Source of the DNA: an uncultured Flavobacteriales bacterium
Lineage (GTDB): Bacteria > Bacteroidota > Bacteroidia > Flavobacteriales > UBA1820
Direction of reading: 5' to 3'
DNA length: 28,408 nucleotides
NCBI GenBank assembly: GCA_938023515.1
Contig: CALJDR010000091.1
Location: 1 to 28,408, forward strand
Of this stretch, positions 26,652 through 28,408 are shown piece after piece. The position numbers and the translations under genes were made by a program. Each line of letters starts with the position of its first letter. The first letter of the stretch is position 1. The notes under the pieces were generated by a model. That model worked only from the letters and a program-made list of their open reading frames with translations, was not told the origin of the DNA and did no database searches.

Positions 26652-28408
26652 TTAAAAAAAGACACTGATTAACATATCGATCAATTTGATCCCTACGAAC
26701 GGCGCGAGGACACCCCCCAATCCATAGATGAACAGGTTGCGGCGCAGAAGCGCAGAAGCGCCGATAGGCTTGTATTTCACCCCGCGCAGGGCCAGAGGGA
26801 TAAGCAGCGGGATAATGATGGCGTTGAATATCACGGCCGAAAGGATGGCACTTTCCGGGGAGTGGAGCCCCATGATATTAAGGGCCGCCAGCGAAGGGAT
26901 AGCCGCGATGAACAGGGCCGGCACGATAGCGAAATACTTCGCCACGTCGTTGGCGATACTGAACGTGGTGAGCGTTCCCCGGGTCATCAGCAATTGCTTT
27001 CCGATCTCCACGATCTCGATCAGTTTGGTCGGGTCGTTGTCCAGGTCGACCATATTTCCGGCCTCCTTGGCTGCCTGTGTCCCGCTGTTCATCGCCACGC
27101 CTACATTGGCCTGCGCCAGTGCCGGAGCGTCGTTCGTACCGTCGCCCATCATAGCTACGAGTTTTCCGGATTGCTGTTCCCGCTTGATGTATTCCATCTT
27201 GTCCTCCGGTTTGGCCTCGGCGATGAAATCGTCCACCCCGGCCTTTTCGGCGATATAGCGGGCGGTAAGCGGGTTGTCCCCGGTTACCATCACCGTTTTC
27301 ACACCCATCTTGCGCAGGCGCTCGAAACGCTCCCGGATGCCGGGCTTGATAATGTCCTGCAATTCGATCACTCCGACCACGATCTCATTCTGGCAAACCA
27401 CCAGCGGAGTACCCCCGTTTTCAGATATTACTTTAACAAGCTCTTCGACTTGCCGGGAGAACGGATGCCCGGTGGCTTCTACCATTCCCCGAATGGTTTC
27501 GAACGCTCCCTTGCGGATCGTAGTCCCATTGGGCATATCCACCCCGGAACATTTAGTCTGTGCCGTGAACGGGATCATTTTTACCCCGGCCGTATTCAGT
27601 TCCCGCATCCGCAGGCCTTGCTCGCGCCCTAACTCGACGATGGATTTACCTTCCGGAGTATCGTCCGACATCGAAGCCAGCATACAGATTTCCACGAACC
27701 GGCGCATCTCTGTCCCATCGACCGGATGGAACCGGGTCGCCCGGCGGTTACCCAGGGTAATAGTCCCCGTTTTATCGAGCAGCAGGGTATCCACGTCCCC
27801 CGCCGTTTCCACGGCTTTGCCCGACTTAGTGATCACATTCGCCCGGAGGGCACGGTCCATTCCCGCGATGCCGATGGCTGAAAGCAGGCCGCCGATAGTC
27901 GTAGGGATCAGGCAGACGAACAGCGAGATGAATGCCGCTACGGTGATGTTGACCCCTGCATAGTCGGCAAAAGGCTTCAGCGTGACGCAAACGATAACAA
28001 AAACGAGAGTGAATCCTGCCAAAAGAATGGTAAGGGCTATTTCGTTGGGCGTTTTCTGCCGCGAAGCCCCCTCTACCAGGGCGATCATCTTGTCCAGGAA
28101 GCTCTCGCCCGGACAGGCCGTCACTTTCACCCGGATGCAGTCCGAAAGCACTTTCGTGCCGCCGGTGACGGAACTTTTGTCCCCGCCCGCCTCGCGGATC
28201 ACCGGGGCACTTTCGCCCGTGATGGCGCTCTCGTCGATCGAGGCCAGCCCTTCGATGATCTCTCCGTCGGCGGGGATCACATCCCCGGCCTCGCACTCGA
28301 ACACATCCCCTTTTTTCAGGGCGGAACTGTTCACTGTTTTCAGGCCGGTTTCTGTTACGAGTTTGGCCGGGGTCTCCTGCCGGGTCTTCCGCAGGCTGTC
28401 GGCTGTCT
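26652..28408 (-). CDS. kdpB: K+-transporting P-type ATPase subunit B (5' end off the window)
   Basis: The frame is open to the right edge and lacks about the first 95 residues of a ~680-residue KdpB. In the visible 584 residues: ADSLRKTRQETPAK at the start of the actuator region; TGES (codons at 28209-28220); the phosphorylation motif DKTGTITLGNR, with the Asp codon at 27774-27776; the ATP-binding KGAFETIRG region; and MMGDGTNDAPALAQANVGVAM. The C-terminal helices follow. KdpB hydrolyses ATP to drive K+ import through KdpA, whose gene presumably lies to the right. A GTG at 28334 is internal, not the start. The gene ends 12 bases before kdpC. Confidence 0.97.
   Translation of the reverse strand, partial: TADSLRKTRQETPAKLVTETGLKTVNSSALKKGDVFECEAGDVIPADGEIIEGLASIDESAITGESAPVIREAGGDKSSVTGGTKVLSDCIRVKVTACPGESFLDKMIALVEGASRQKTPNEIALTILLAGFTLVFVIVCVTLKPFADYAGVNITVAAFISLFVCLIPTTIGGLLSAIGIAGMDRALRANVITKSGKAVETAGDVDTLLLDKTGTITLGNRRATRFHPVDGTEMRRFVEICMLASMSDDTPEGKSIVELGREQGLRMRELNTAGVKMIPFTAQTKCSGVDMPNGTTIRKGAFETIRGMVEATGHPFSRQVEELVKVISENGGTPLVVCQNEIVVGVIELQDIIKPGIRERFERLRKMGVKTVMVTGDNPLTARYIAEKAGVDDFIAEAKPEDKMEYIKREQQSGKLVAMMGDGTNDAPALAQANVGVAMNSGTQAAKEAGNMVDLDNDPTKLIEIVEIGKQLLMTRGTLTTFSIANDVAKYFAIVPALFIAAIPSLAALNIMGLHSPESAILSAVIFNAIIIPLLIPLALRGVKYKPIGASALLRRNLFIYGLGGVLAPFVGIKLIDMLISVFF

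Noticed and set aside
28334..28334. GTG at 28334 as the start of kdpB
   Set aside because: The same frame stays open to the window edge and encodes conserved KdpB sequence (ADSLRKTRQETPAK) upstream, so the GTG is internal.

Overview
The window looks like a fragment of a Bacteroidales chromosome with fairly high GC, most like Alistipes/Rikenellaceae. The family call is inference. The support is: good matches to the Bacteroidetes promoter form TTTG-N20-TAnnTTTG (22299-22330, 6276-6307), few Shine-Dalgarno sequences, a two-gene KdpD/histidine-kinase arrangement, TorF-like and other outer-membrane barrels, and a gltB-gltD-asnB cluster. The first 46 bases are not genomic: they are the end of an Illumina P5 primer, an i5 index and the Nextera Read 1 adapter. 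No rRNA, tRNA, CRISPR array, insertion sequence or phage gene was seen.

Layout, left to right. After the adapter comes the 3' end of an unidentified gene (48-176), a secreted SGNH/GDSL hydrolase, and rpoN (sigma-54) overlapping a polytopic PAP2-like membrane protein gene. On the minus strand, asnS leads an outer-membrane barrel gene and a small membrane protein gene. A 431-bp divergent interval (6076-6506) then precedes gltB-gltD-asnB on the plus strand, which ends at a perfect 34-bp palindromic terminator. Next is an rcl-like group (AraC regulator, DUF417/RclC, RclA flavoprotein) that resembles the reactive-chlorine resistance genes of E. coli, then an AraJ-type MFS exporter and a zinc-ribbon membrane protein. 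The rest is on the minus strand: a DUF488 gene with a near-ideal promoter, an MscM/YbdG-like channel, a DUF2284 iron-sulfur-type protein coupled to an ATP-pyrophosphatase (DUF71), and, furthest right, the potassium-uptake operon kdpB(partial)-kdpC-porin-kdpD-histidine kinase.

The most interesting element is in the asnS/gltB interval. A Bacteroidetes-type promoter is followed by a 20-codon leader ORF with four Asn codons and one Gln codon (6331-6393), and then by a terminator-like hairpin (6421-6452) directly before gltB. A segment at the end of the leader ORF can pair with the 5' arm of that hairpin. This is the layout expected of ribosome-mediated attenuation for a glutamate/asparagine synthesis operon, and it sits next to the gene that charges tRNA-Asn. 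Two further points: KdpD has no kinase domain, and the adjacent HAMP/PAS histidine kinase has no response regulator beside it in the window.
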